A DNA stretch of 64,000 bases from Strix aluco (taxonomy: Eukaryota; Chordata; Aves; Strigiformes; Strigidae). The stretch covers positions 20,860,029-20,924,028 of the forward strand of contig NC_133933.1 in assembly GCF_031877795.1 (NCBI RefSeq), read 5' to 3'. Of the stretch, positions 36,400-48,764 are shown in pieces (position 1 is the first letter of the stretch; every line of letters begins with the position of its first letter). The notes under the pieces were generated by a model that saw nothing but the letters and a program-made list of their open reading frames with translations, had not been told where the DNA came from and made no database searches. The translations under genes and the position numbers were made by a program.

Positions 36400-39300
36400 T
36401 CACAGGGCTTCAGGTGGCAACAGGAAATCAGCACCTACAACGACAGAGCCAGAAAGCACTGGTAAAGCACAAAGGCAGGAACAGGCATGGCTTGGTTCCC
36501 CTTTCTTTGGGGAACAGGAATTGTTGATATCCCAGAAGAGAGCTACTGCTGGCATTGGCTCTGGGGTGGCTCTGGCCCCTTATCCCCATGGGTAATGCCC
36601 TTACAGACCTGCGCATATGCAGAGGTGCAGAGTGCCCCCGTGCCACACAGCAGGGCTCCCCTGGGGAGCTGCCACGGGGTTATTTCCAAACCCTGCATAG
36701 CACCATCCCCTCGCCGTCCCTTGCCAGAGAGTTGGACTGACTTAGAGCAGTGTGGAGAGTTGGCAAAGATGGGCAGCAGAGCCTGGTACGTACCTGGGGC
36801 TTCCTGATCTTTTGCACCTCCCTGCTTTTTTTGCAGTCCCCATCTTCTTCTTTCTTCTCTTCTTCGCCTGGTGGGGTTCCGTCTCTTCTGCCCAGGCCTC
36901 TTCTCTCTTTCTTTTCCTTTGGCTGGCGCTCTCCTGGCAGGAGCCTGCAAACCTTTCCATCCCACAGCATGGTTAGATAGGTAAAGCCAGGATCAGTTGG
37001 AATCAGTTCTTGATTTAACCAAAGCTGACTCATTTTACCTTCTTTGCTCTGAGAGGCTCTTTGGTTCCTCTGTGCATCCCAGGGCCTCTACCGTGGTCTC
37101 GGGGGTGGTTGGAGACGGAGCAATGCGTGCCTAAAACAGAAAGGTCGTCATTAGCAGGTGGCAAGGGATGCCCTGAAGTAGTAAGCAACTGCTTGGCACG
37201 TTGCTGCCTTAGCTCTACAGAGGAGATCCCTTTGGCCGGTTTGCATTAGCCCTTTCTCCCAAGGATCTCACTCTGGAACACAGGGTTCACGTGGGGGTGT
37301 GACAGTTCATTTGTGGGGCCATTCAGCAGAGAGCCTGCGATCCCCTGCCGGGCAAGAGAAGGCTGGCCCACTTCCTTCTGCCAGAATTTCTTCCGCCCTC
37401 CCAAGTTTTACTTACAGCGTGTTATTCCGGGGTGGGGGGAAATAAAATGCAAAGCCACAAGAGATCGAATGCCAGGAAGAGGCACAGCAGCTGCTTGGAC
37501 CCAACAGGAACTACCCTCCTACCTAAGACACATTGTCGCAGCGCTCGTGGAGCTGCCATACCTCCGCCGATTCTGCTCCCACCACCGCATCTCCCCCTGC
37601 TGCTCTCTGGAGGATGAGCAGAGAGGCTGGTGCATCCAGGAAGGCTTTTGCCTGGTGCTCCACGTCTGCTTCGCCTGCCGGGCCATGCTCCTTTCCCAAA
37701 GGCAGCTCTGGAAAGCAAAAGCGTGTGCAGCAAAGTGACTTGTTGGAAGTGGACAACAGCTAAAGCAAAACCCACACCAAGCCCTACCCCCGCTGTCTGC
37801 TCAGGCTGTGACAGCCCTCAGTCCCTCCTCCTACCTGTGCATCTGCCCATGGGCTCTGGTGACATCTGGACAGCCATCTCCTCCCCCAGGATGTCACTGC
37901 CGTTCTCAATGAGAAATTCCACCAGCAGCTTCACCTGCACACATCAAAGCCTTGGTTTCAGCGCAGGTGTCTGAAAATGTGCCAGGCAGCCTTTCCTGCT
38001 CCTGACCCTTGCTTCTGCACAGAAGGCTGTGGCTGTGGGGCTGCTCTTCCAGGCAGCCACTCCACCATCATTTACTCAAGAGAGGAGCAAGCTCTGACGG
38101 TCCAGGCAGGCTGCAGGCAGCCGGTCAATACAGCGTACCTTCTCGGTCACCTTCAGCATGGCCTCGAGCGGGAGCAGGTCCTCGTCGGGTGGGCCCAGCA
38201 GGTTTGGCCCCAGGCAGATGGCCAGGTTGCTGGCGGTCATTCTGCTGGTGGACACGTGGTGGCCAATGCTCTGCAGCAGCGAGATCAGGCGCTGGAGGAG
38301 GAGGAGATGGGCTGCAGGCAACTTCTCGGCCACCCTGAGGGAGCAGGAACACAACGTTATGGAAGCAGATGCTGCCCACAGCTGTCCCTGAAGCTTGCAC
38401 AAGGGCAGGTGGGAGCCAGTGTCTGTGTTGTGCCACTTTCCAGGTGCTCTCAGGCAGTGATCAGGGCTCCTGTGCTTCAGGAAGAACACACCCTGCTGCT
38501 TCCCAGCTCCTGGTTTCACCCAAGCCCACGCAAGGGAAGGCTCCCTGCCCACGCCCTTTCCCCCGAAATGCAACCCCAGCCCAGCAAATGCGAGCTGCCA
38601 GAAAGTGCAACCTTCTAAGGAGCCCGTCCCTTTTCAGGCAAGTCCCAGGACTCTGCCACTCCCTACTCAACAGGCAGGCTGCTGGCCACACTCACACTTT
38701 CAGCGCTTCCACCCTGGCCTCCTTGCTTGGCCTCTCCATGGCCTGCATCCAGTCCTCGTAGAGGCCGACAACGAGCAGCTTGCCCGGGATGCTGCGGAGA
38801 AAGTCCTGCAAGGCCAAGGGCTTCAGGTGAGCCTTTGAAGGTTCCAGGCCAGCCAGGAGCTCTTCCAGCTGCAGGGCAGAAGCGCTCACCTTCAGGAGGG
38901 CAGCCAGCAGGATGACAGGCTGGTTTGCCAGGTCCACATCTGCGCCGCGGTCGAGGTCCTCCTTCAGCTTCTGGAGCGCCGTCCCCCTGTCGGATCTGCG
39001 GAAGATCCCCTCCGTCGACGGTCCTCGCTGGTGCAGGATGTCCACGAGCTCCTGCGGGAGACGCAGGAGAACAGCTGCTTGGCTGAAGAAACAAGTGACG
39101 GCAGAGGCCAGAGCTCTGCCCCAGGCTGGGATCCGCCCCCCCACCCCCCCCGCAAAGGGTCTGGCGACAGAAGCGGTGGCCGTGGGTGAAAAGCCCCGTG
39201 CCCCAGCCACCCCCGCAGCCGCTGGGGACAGTGGCTCTGGAGCAGCCGCAGGGAGGGCTGGGGCTTCCCTGTCCAGGCTGGCCTACCTGGATGGGCCGGG

Positions 39301-42300
39301 GCAGCGTGCCGGCCTCCCCGCAGAGGGCTGCCAGGGGCTGCCCAAAGAGCGCCCTGCTGCAGTCGGAGCCCGCCTGCCCTGGCGCCGGGGCAGCGGACGG
39401 GCTCCGCCGCAGCGCAAACGGCCAGGGCAGCCCCCTCCTCTTCCTGCTGGTGCGGCCGCCGCTCCCTCCCGCTGCAAAGGGAAAGAGAGCAAGAGCCCGT
39501 CAGTGGGAACCGCCAGGCCAGCGCTCCCGGAGCCTGCCCTGCCCTGCCCTGCCCTGCCCTGCCTGCAGCGCGGTGCTGAGCGGTGCGGCGGGACGGGACG
39601 GGACGGGCAGGGAGCCGGCAGCTGGAACCAGGGCTCTGGCTCAGCGGCTCCGGCTCGCAGTCTCCTGAGAACCGGCGGCACAGCGGGACAGCCCCGCCCA
39701 GCCCTCGCCCTGCCCTCCCCCAGGCCGCGAGCCGCAGCAGAGGGAGGCTCCCTGTCCCGCAGAATCACGTCCGGCGGCCGCTGCCCAGCGGGTGTCCTTG
39801 CTCGTCCGGGTGACATCCGTCCTCCCTTGGGGTGCCCGACCTGCGGGGTGACACTCAGGGAACAAGGGAGCACGGCTCCTCCCGGCTCTGGCCGAGGAGC
39901 AGGGACCCATCTGCCCGGCTCTGGGGACAGAGCTCAGGCAGGCAGCACCTCGAGTGCTCAGCACTGTCGAAGGGTCCCGAGCGCTCAGCTCTCTCCTGCT
40001 GCAGCGTGATGCGCACCGATTTCCTCTGGCCAAAGGGCAGCAGCAACAGCATCCTCAGTTGTGCAGACGTGCCGGTCCAGGAGAAAAGAAGGCCCTCCCT
40101 GCCCTTCGTCCCCAAACTCACCTGGTGAGCGGCAAAGTCCGCCTTCATTGGTAGGTGGGGCTGTTGGATGCCCTTGCTTGGGATCAGCCTGCAAGAACCA
40201 GGACCCTCTGCCCTCCTGGGCTCTCTGCCTCACGCGGCAGGTTTCCTCCCAGCACCACCAGCGGGGACATGCGGCGTTCCTGGTGGCTCCCCAACGCTCT
40301 TTGCACCCGGGGTGGCACCGCGGGACCCTCCCTCCCCCCTGCACAGGCTCACCCCACTCGCCGCACAGCCCTGGCACCCTGGCACAGCCAGAGGCGGGTG
40401 AAAGGCAGCCGTTCTCACCTCTGCCTGGTCCTCCATCAGCCTCTCCAGGCTCTTCTTGGCGCTGAATGTCTTCCACTGGGCAGGAGAGAAAGAGTGGAAG
40501 GAGGTGAGCAGCGACGCCTCTGCTGCTCGGCTGGAGGGCCAGCGCTCGGGGACAGCGGCCAGACGAGAGAGACACTTACGGCGTGGCGTCGGCTCAGCTC
40601 CTTCTGCAGGAGTTTGATGGATGGGACGGTGGTCACTCGGGCTCCCGTGGCTCCTTCGGGTGTCCTGTCACCGGGAAAGGACAGGGAGAGAGCTGGCTGA
40701 GCCCCAAGCCACCTCTTCTCCCTTGTCAGGCAGCTCTGCCTGAGAGCTGCCCGCAGCCGCAGCGGCAGCTCTCCCCATCTGGGGAGCTGTGTTCCCCCAT
40801 CCGGCCGCGCCTGAAGCACCCCCCTAGCTTACCCCAGCAGCTTGCCCAGCCACAGCTGCTTCAGTGCCCGGGAGCTGCAGAAAGAGAGGAGAACCAGCGT
40901 CAGGCCCCGCTGCCCCCCAGCCCCCGGGCCCCTGCACAGCCTTGCCCCTTGGGAAGGGCTGAGGGGCAGCACGAGGCCCCGTGGGGCAGGACAGGGGTGC
41001 TGCCCAAGCCCTGGCTCCCTGTGTCCTGCCAGAGCAGCTGCTCCTGCCCTTGCCTCCTGGGGACCAAAAGGTGACCAGGGGATGCAGGATGTGGAAACGC
41101 ACCCCCATCCCTCCCTGCCGGCGTGCAGCCCGCTCCCTGTCCAGGCTCTGCACGGAGGGCAGAGGCCATTCACAGGGTGGCGTGGGCACGGTTGGGACCC
41201 TCTCCTGCCCGGCTGTGGGACGTGGCACCATGACTCACCCGAAAGTGGCAACACAGGTGCCGCTGGGCCAGATGAAGATGATGGAGGTCCTGTCGTCGTC
41301 GCTGCCTTCCTCCTCCTCTTCCTCTTTGACGTCCCCCGCCGCCTCCTTCCCGCTGCTCAGCACCCACAGCTGGTCCAGGGCCAGGCGGAGCTGTGGGCGC
41401 AGGGTGGTGCCACGTCTGCGGAGAAGAGAGACAGGCAGTGAGCTGGAGGTGGCCGCCTTGGGGTGCCCCCGGGCAGAGCCCTGCCCCCCACCTGCCCCTG
41501 TGTGGTGGTTTAGGCCCTGCCGGGACCCGAGAGGACATTGCCACTGCCCCTCCCCTACCCTCCGACCGGAACGGGGCAGGGAGGGAAATACAAACCCCGG
41601 GGCTGAGATAAGGAGAGGTTTAATACAGCAGTGCAACAGCAACAAACCGAACAACAAGAACGATAACAATAGCAATAACAGTAATAACAATAAACAGAAC
41701 AAGGGATATACTGATACAGCAGCGAGGAGAGCGACCCCACACCACGCGTTTACCGACTGAGTAATCCCACACCACTGAGGGATCTTCTGAGAGGCCGGGT
41801 AAGGGAGACAATTGCTCAACCTCCTCCAGGGCAGCTATACCAAAGGCCCACCAGTACTCTCTTGGGTCTTTAAAGTACCCTCTCCTCAGGTAATCTGTAC
41901 CTAGGATGCACGGGGCATCTGGGCCAGTCACAATGGGGTGCTTATGCCAGTCCTTCCCAGTTAAGCTTACTTCAGCTTCTAATAGGGTCAGCTGTTGGGA
42001 TCCCCCTGTCACTCCGGAGATGCAGATGGGTTCAACCCCACTGTAGTTTGATGGCATCAGGGTGCACTGTGCGCCAGTATCTACCAAGGCCTTATGTATG
42101 CTTGTGCGTCTGATGTGCCAGGCCATCGGATCCACACCGTCCAGTAAATCCGATTATCCCTTTCCTCCACCTGGCTGGAGGCAGGGCCCCTCTAATCCTG
42201 CTCACCATCACTCACTTGTTCTAAGAGTGACTCCTGCAAGAATGACTCACTTGTCCCCTCAAGAAGGTCAAGCATAACGTTGGCCATTCTATTCTGTCTG

Positions 42301-44912
42301 GGGGATTTCCGACTGGACACTGGAGCTGCGTCTCTCTTGGAAGACTCCCCTTTCATGGTGGCTTTCCCTTTCAGGTGCTGTACTTGTGCAGCTAGGGCGG
42401 GAGTGGGCTGTCCATCCCACCTCCTCACGTTTTCTCCATGGTCGCGGAGGAAGAATCACAGGGTACCCCGTGCTGTGTCCCTTCCACTGCCCTTCTCTTG
42501 GGTGGGGAAGTGCCTGCTTCTAATGGCTGAGACATCGGCCCGTGCAGGTGGAATGTAGGACATGTCCTCTTCCACTTTCTGGAGCCTCTGAGACAGTTCC
42601 CTTACAGCTGAAACCCAGGCATGTTGGGAGGAAGGGAGATTTCCCTCATATTGCCGGAGCTGGCCAGCCACTTCGTCCACTGTCTGAGTGTGGGTGTCTC
42701 GCCACCAGGACGCTACTGCCAGTGCTTTGGAATGTGCCTCTGGTGCACTTTGCAGGAACTTCTGCCACATCAGCTGTGTGCAAGGGACCTGATCTGGATC
42801 CATGGGCCATCATTGAGATCACCATAAACCATGTCAAACACAGCCAATTCCCTGAGGTTCTGAATGCCTTTCTCCGTGTTGGTCCACTTGCCTAACCGAC
42901 ATAGAACATCATCCTTGTAGGGGCACCTCTCCCTTACACTGAGCAGGAGTCGCCTCCAAAGGCTGAGGGTTTGAGCCTGTTTCCCTATGGCCTTGTCAAT
43001 ACCAGCCTCCCTGGCTAAAGGTCCCAGCTGCTTGGCCTCTCTCCCCTCCAATTCCAAAACACCAGCTCCACTATCCCAGCATCAGAGCAGCCAGGTGCAA
43101 ATTTGCTCGCCTGGAAGGCGTCTGAAATCCTTCCGCATATCTCGCAACTCACTGAGGGATAGAGATCGGATGGTTACCTCCGGCTCTTCCTCCTGCTCTC
43201 GTGATGGGCCTGGTTCATCATCACCCTGTGCACTGCGAGGGGATTTTTTGGTATATTTGGTTTTCTGTGTCGGGGCGACTCATACTGGCACTGCCTGTCC
43301 CCCTGGCCCAGCTGCTGTGCTGGTGGAGGCGACTGGTACTGGCACTGCCTGTCCCCCTGGCCCAGCTGCTGTACCAGCAGGTTCACTTTCAGATCCTGCA
43401 GCCCTTTCTCCCCCTTGAGGGCAGTGATCAGTGTTAAAGATGACACGGTAGGCATGGGCAAGCCCCCAGCACATCGCAACGAGTTGTGTCTCCCGGGGTT
43501 TGTCAGATTGGCAACACACCTTTTCCAAACACTCCACCAGTTTATCAGGACTCTGCACTTGTTTGGGAGTGAGATCCCAAAGCACTGGGGGTGACCACTG
43601 ACTCAGGCACTTGCCCATCTTTTCCCACACACCTTGCCATTTATAACTATCTGCCCTCGGGGCAGGTTTCCGGGTGGTGCCATTATTGGAGAAGTACCGC
43701 ATGGCCCAAAACAAGATCTGGCAGACATTCAGAAAGCGCTGTGCCGCAAACACACTGGCCTGGGTGCTCCAAGGATAGCTAAAACTCTCAAAAACCGAGA
43801 GCATCTCTTCCCCTGGCTCACCCACGGAGGCGGTGAGACCCCTAACGAAAGCCCAGGCAGCAAACAGCTACCGGTTCACCCGCACAAGCAGTGATGCAAG
43901 CACATTATAAGCAGTCAGTAGCCAGTATAGCAAAATAAAACCCTTGACGCATTTTCCACCGATAACAAACGCCAGCACTGGGAACACACAGGGGATATAA
44001 GGATTAATCCAGCCCCACCACGCAAGCAAGTTGGCCAGCACTGCAAATGTTCCTTATCAAACAAATACGAATAAAACCAGAAAAATGGCACCTAACAGAT
44101 GGCTCTAACACACCTTCTCCTTGTGTCCTTATCTCAACCCTCTCGTGCCACACGTTGGGCACCAAAAAGGCTGTGGTGGTTTAGGCCCCGCCGGGACCCG
44201 AGACCACGCTGCCGCTGCCCCTCCCCCACCCACCCACCGACCGGAACGGGGCAGGGAGTGAAATACAGACCCCGGGGCTGAGATAAGGAGAGGTTTGATA
44301 CAACAGTGCAACAGCAACAAACCGAACAACAAGAACGATAGCAATAGCAATAACAGTAATAACAATAAACAGAACAAGGGATATACAGATACAGCAGTGA
44401 GGGAAGCGACCCCACCCCACGCGTTTACCAATCTTCCCGCGCTTGGGCGCCCGGACCTGACGTCAGCATGGTATTGAATAACCCGGCTAGAGCTCCCTCC
44501 CCACTGCTGGGGAAACTTAACCCTATCCTGGCTAAACCAGGACACCTTGGGATGGACATTGGTGCATCCAGCACCAAGGCCCCAGGGCCTGGGGCTGGTG
44601 CCAGAGTGTCCCTGGCCTGGTGGCAGGGCCAGGGATGGGGGAAAGGCAGTGGGGCTCTGAGGGTCTTACCGCAACTTGGCGATGACCAGTTCCTCCTGGA
44701 GGAGGAGAAGGCGCCTCTCGCTCCTCCTGTGGCCCCGGGTCAGCCACACGTCTGTGCTCAGCACCGCCTCGGCGTCGGTGAGAGCCTCCCTGCGGAGCAG
44801 AGAGCGGCGGGCATGAGAAAGGCTGCAGCTGCGAGGCCCGGCCGTGCCCACCCATCCCTGAGCCGCAGGGGGGATCCTACCTGGAGTGCCAGCAGCAGTT
44901 GGCCTGGCCCAT
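36400..44912 (-). CDS. Gene D: PH-RhoGAP protein, TAGAP/ARHGAP20-like, complete
   Basis: Exons: 44881-44912, 44670-44789, 41239-41415, 40833-40874, 40580-40664, 40419-40475, 40122-40188, 39287-39471, 38890-39051, 38696-38805, 38139-38334, 37835-37934, 37562-37707, 37039-37130, 36794-36933, 36400-36434. I found no exonic difference from gene B. Its introns carry the unit-4 variants: A at 39167 in intron 8 and several changes inside the ERV of intron 2. It keeps all splice sites and the full frame. Confidence 0.82.
41501..44544 (-). mobile_element. ERV fossil in intron 2 of gene D
   Basis: 5' LTR 44172-44544; partial 3' LTR 41501-41754. The partial LTR is unit-3-like, whereas the gag part has unit-5-type variants, so a conversion or crossover boundary lies inside this element. 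Broken. Confidence 0.75.
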
Positions 44913-45234
44913 CCTGCCCGGGACAGGAGGACCCTCGCTCTGCACCGCTCTGGGATGCGGCCCAGCCGGCGACAGCGAGGATGGCAAGTGAGGTGCAGGT
45001 GCCGGGGAGTGCTGCTCGGCCAGAGCCTGCCTCCTGCCGGCGCTGCTCGGTGCCAGCAGAGCCCCCTGCTGCCGGCTCTGGTGGCTGCTGGCTCCAAAAT
45101 GGCCGCCGCTGGGAGGCCAACGGAAAGTGGGCGGGGCCTCGTGCCGGGGGTGCTCTCCAGCGTGGCCCTGGCTGTCTTGCGCTGGGGAGCCCAGAGCAGG
45201 ACAGAGCAGAGGGGAAGCACCCCCTCCCTCCGCC
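44894..45234 (-). promoter_or_regulatory. Candidate promoter of gene D
   Basis: GC box and YY1-like site are kept; no difference seen in this interval. Confidence 0.5.
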
Positions 45235-47191
45235 TGCTGCCAGTGGTTTGCCTGCTGCAGCCCGGGATGCACTTAGCCCCCGTTGCCCCAGGGGTACTTT
45301 GCTGGCTCCAAGTTGCTCAACTTCGGGTCCACCGTGACCCCAGGGCTCTGCACAGCTGCTTGCCAGCTGGGTCTCCCCCAGCACATACGGCTCCAAAGGC
45401 TTCTTCCTGCCCGGGTCCAGCACTTTGCTCTTCCCTCTTCCCCTTCTTCAACGACAGCAGGCACCTGGCAGCCCCTTTCTCCAGCCTGTCAAGGGCCCTC
45501 TGCTTGGCAACACAACTCCCGGCTGCAGGAGCCTCTCCTCCCGGTCGTGTGCCTTCTGCAAGCTGTCTGAGGGTGTGCTCTGCCCCGTCATCCGCATCAC
45601 TGAATGTGGACAGCGCGTGCATCGTGCGGCGCACGGCTTTCTCACAGAATGATCAGAAATTGAGGGGGAAGATCCACTTTTCTGTGTGTGTGTGTGTATT
45701 ACAAATATGGTGCTTCTCCCTGTCATCCCTTGAAGCCAATTAAAGGTGTACAGGCTCTCTCGTTTTCCATTGGAATGTCACACCCCTTGGTAGTACTGAC
45801 CTTACGTGCAACGTTGCATCAGGCTGTACTCTCGCCTAGACTGTTAGATAGTAGGTAGCCTAGAGTAGTAGAGAGCAGATGATCTGCATTAATGGTGCTA
45901 ACGCCAGTGACGGGAGGCTGCATCTAGCTGTTCAGCCAAAGGGTAAAAATCAGAGGTGGCTGTTGAACTCAGTGGGCAATTGACTGAATTCAGCACGTTC
46001 AAAAAAGAAAAGCTACAGGAGGAAGGCATATTCTATCCTGACTGCTACAATGCATGTTTTAGGAGGTATGAAGATAAACCCCCCATGCCCCTCCGCCCAC
46101 CCCCTTCCAAGAGAAAGGACTAGAGAAAAAAGATGCAACTTCTAGAGCAATGGGGCTTTTAATAGGCAAGTAAATTTCCCCGTATCATGCCCATTCAATG
46201 AGCTACTTTGTCTGACACTCTGCCTTACTCGGTACCAGCATAAGACTCTTCCCGGAAGAATTAGACAAACCAAAAAATTGCTCTACAGCCAGTTGCCTCT
46301 GTTACGCTATGGAAGATGCAGAATTCCTCTCTGATCCACAACTTTCCACCTACAACCAAAACCGTAGTGAAGTTTTCCTCCATTTCACATGGGCGCTGAT
46401 GGCTCTTCCCCAGGGAAAGCCTCTGTCACTCTGTGGGCATAGCTGCTCATAGGCAAGGCAAGCCCCGAGCCTCACGCACCATCCGAGGCCACCACCGTCC
46501 TCCTGTAGCCGTGAGCAAGAGCTCAAACTCCTTTTCTGCTGCAGGAGAAGAGTTGTTAATAGAAGCGGATGCACGAGGCACGGTCTGTTCCAGAACAGTC
46601 ACAGCTGTTCAAAGCCTTCCGTGCCCTGGGTTGGTGGTTGTCAGGACCAGCTCCTGCGTCAGCTTGCACCGAGGCTGGCGACAGCTGTGTTTCATGCAGG
46701 TAACTCAGGTTTAACCCTTTGTCCCCTGAGCATCCGCACAGCTCCAGCAGCACAGAAAGTCACAGTGGGCCGCGCTGGAGCAAGCTGCTCCGCTGGACTT
46801 GTGGCAAGTGTTGCGTCTGCATCCCTGCCCTTCTGTTCTCCCTGTAGGGTCCTGGTCAATACAACAAGCTGCTCTCCCTGGAAATGACCATCGTGGCGAA
46901 AGACAGACTCCACTGTGAGCCACGACCTTCACCCACCGAGCAGCCAGCACAGCCAGGGACACGTCTGTGCGAAAGGCCCTCCCCGTGGCAAAAAGGGGAT
47001 CCATAGTCAGCTTTGGATGGCGTGTGTCTGGTGGAACTGTTGATACTGCGCGATGCCTTGATTAAAATAGGAGCGATGAAGAGAGTTCAAAACCTGCCCT
47101 TTTGAGGAAAAATGCAGGAAATCAGAGTCTTTGCAGGAAGAATGCAGGAAACCGGCATCTTTTGGCTATTTTACACTCCAACCAGAAAGAT
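45235..47191. other. Upstream region of gene D, no gene recognised
   Basis: It carries a tight cluster of five substitutions between 46521 and about 46689 that units 1 to 3 lack and unit 5 shares, plus a private change near 46922. Confidence 0.5.
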
Positions 47192-47983
47192 TGTGGGCCC
47201 GTGCTTTGCTGATTAGGGATACCAATTAAACTCAGACACCAGAGTGAAAAGAGCAGGCATATTTTACTGGAAATAGCTAAATAATGTAACAGAATAATAC
47301 AGAAAACATACAGTACGAACAGACACAATAGCGCACTTAAACAAATAGGAAAATACAGGGTCATGCATCAAATCATTACTACCTGAGGGAGAGAATAGGG
47401 ATTAAGAAAGATCCATCACCACTTGCATACTTTACCATCATCCGGATCCGCAGTGGCTGGGCAGCCCCGGTTACAGCGAGGATTTGGAGAGCCTTTCCCG
47501 GCAAGTGGGAAATCCTACGCGGTGCGTCCACCCGTAGGTGAGGCTTCCAAAGTCGCTGTGAGCGGGTCCAGCCTTATATAGCCCAAAATCAGCAAGCCAG
47601 AATAGCTGGCACCTTTGATTTGAGCGGAACGTCTGGTTTCACTCTCACATTAGATTCCCCCGGAGCCTGGCCAGGGCTCAAGGGAGAAGCTAAGGGAGTT
47701 TCCCTGCTTATCTAATTTATTTATGTTCTTTTTAGAACAAGGCCACACGTCTGGTCCCAAGGCCGGACAGCAGGCTTCATGGCCTTGTTAACTTACCTCT
47801 ATGCCAAGAAGAAGAAAGATACATTCAGGATAGACATGTTTCCATTACACTCATCATCAGTCAGGAGTCTATGATATCTAAGCTACATCTTTCATTAATG
47901 ACCATACACATATCGTTAATGACTACATACTAAGTTAGCAGCTTTGGCTCGGGGCCTGTTGTTCAGGCTTCAACACTTCAACA
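47192..47983 (-). mobile_element. LTR-like block upstream of gene D
   Basis: It carries a cluster of changes just upstream of the TATA box (about 47604-47627) and one near 47850, all shared with unit 5. The TATA box itself is kept. Confidence 0.5.
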
Positions 47984-48459
47984 CTTTAGCGCTTTTTACA
48001 TCAGGATAGGCGGTTTGTTATAACCTAGTACAATACCTACTAGCACAACGGTTATCAGGTACAAAATATACAGGATTCCTCTATAGGTCAACTCTGGCTT
48101 GGGCCTATTGTCCAAGCCTTAGCACTTCAGCCCGGTGGTTAATGCTTTAAGGGCAGTTCAGCACGTTGGGAAAAGGGATGGAAGACCACTCTTGTGGACG
48201 CTGTCTGGACTGGGCTAGGCTGGGCTTGGAGAGCCTGGGAGGGTCTCCGCGGTCCCAGCTTTCCCGCAGTGCTGACTGTGGTGGCTGCTGCCTGTTCTTT
48301 CCTGCAGTGCTGACTGCACCCACCAGCTGAAAAAGCCCCTGGTAGAGGGGCAGGGAGAAGCTCTTCTCCAGAGATTTGCCAGAAACTCTCCAGAGCATCC
48401 CTTTTCCCCCCATGAGGATGCTCCGTGTGACAAGGGAAGGTGCCCATTAGTCCACAGTC

Positions 48460-48559
48460 CTGAGCAATCCGGTCTAGGTGACCCTGCTTGAGCAGGCAGG
48501 TTGGACCAGAGGACCTCCACAGGTCCCTCCCAGCCTCAGCGGTTCTATGTGATGCTGTG
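48460..48559 (+). mobile_element. CR1 LINE 3' tail, unit 4
   Basis: One private base: GAGGACCTCC near 48514, where other units have GAGGAGCTCC. Confidence 0.8.
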
Positions 48560-48730
48560 CTTTGGTTTGACGCCTCAAGCACCTGAACTCAGCCCCGATG
48601 CCTGCTGGAAAGGATTCTGGCGCAAGGGATGATCCCAAACTCTTCCACAAGGATGCGTGCGTCACAAAACAACTTCTACCTCGTCCAGAATATCGTATGG
48701 CACACACATTCAGAAGAGACAAAATGTCCT

Positions 48731-48736
48731 TTTATT
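48731..48736 (-). terminator. Poly(A) signal of gene E
   Basis: AATAAA on the minus strand just past the exon 16 stop at 48765. Confidence 0.7.
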
Positions 48737-48764
48737 GTGGACATTAACTGCAGGAGCCCAGGAG

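Larger units (their letters stand above)
24749..37113. repeat. Tandem unit 3 (12365 bp)
   Basis: Third copy, nine bases shorter than units 1 and 2 because one A-plus-eight-C repeat is missing from the C-rich run at 26771-26786. It has A at 29245 in the partial ERV LTR (G in units 1, 2 and 5; A also in unit 4) and G at 33048 upstream of the promoter (also in units 4 and 5; A in units 1 and 2). Confidence 0.97.
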
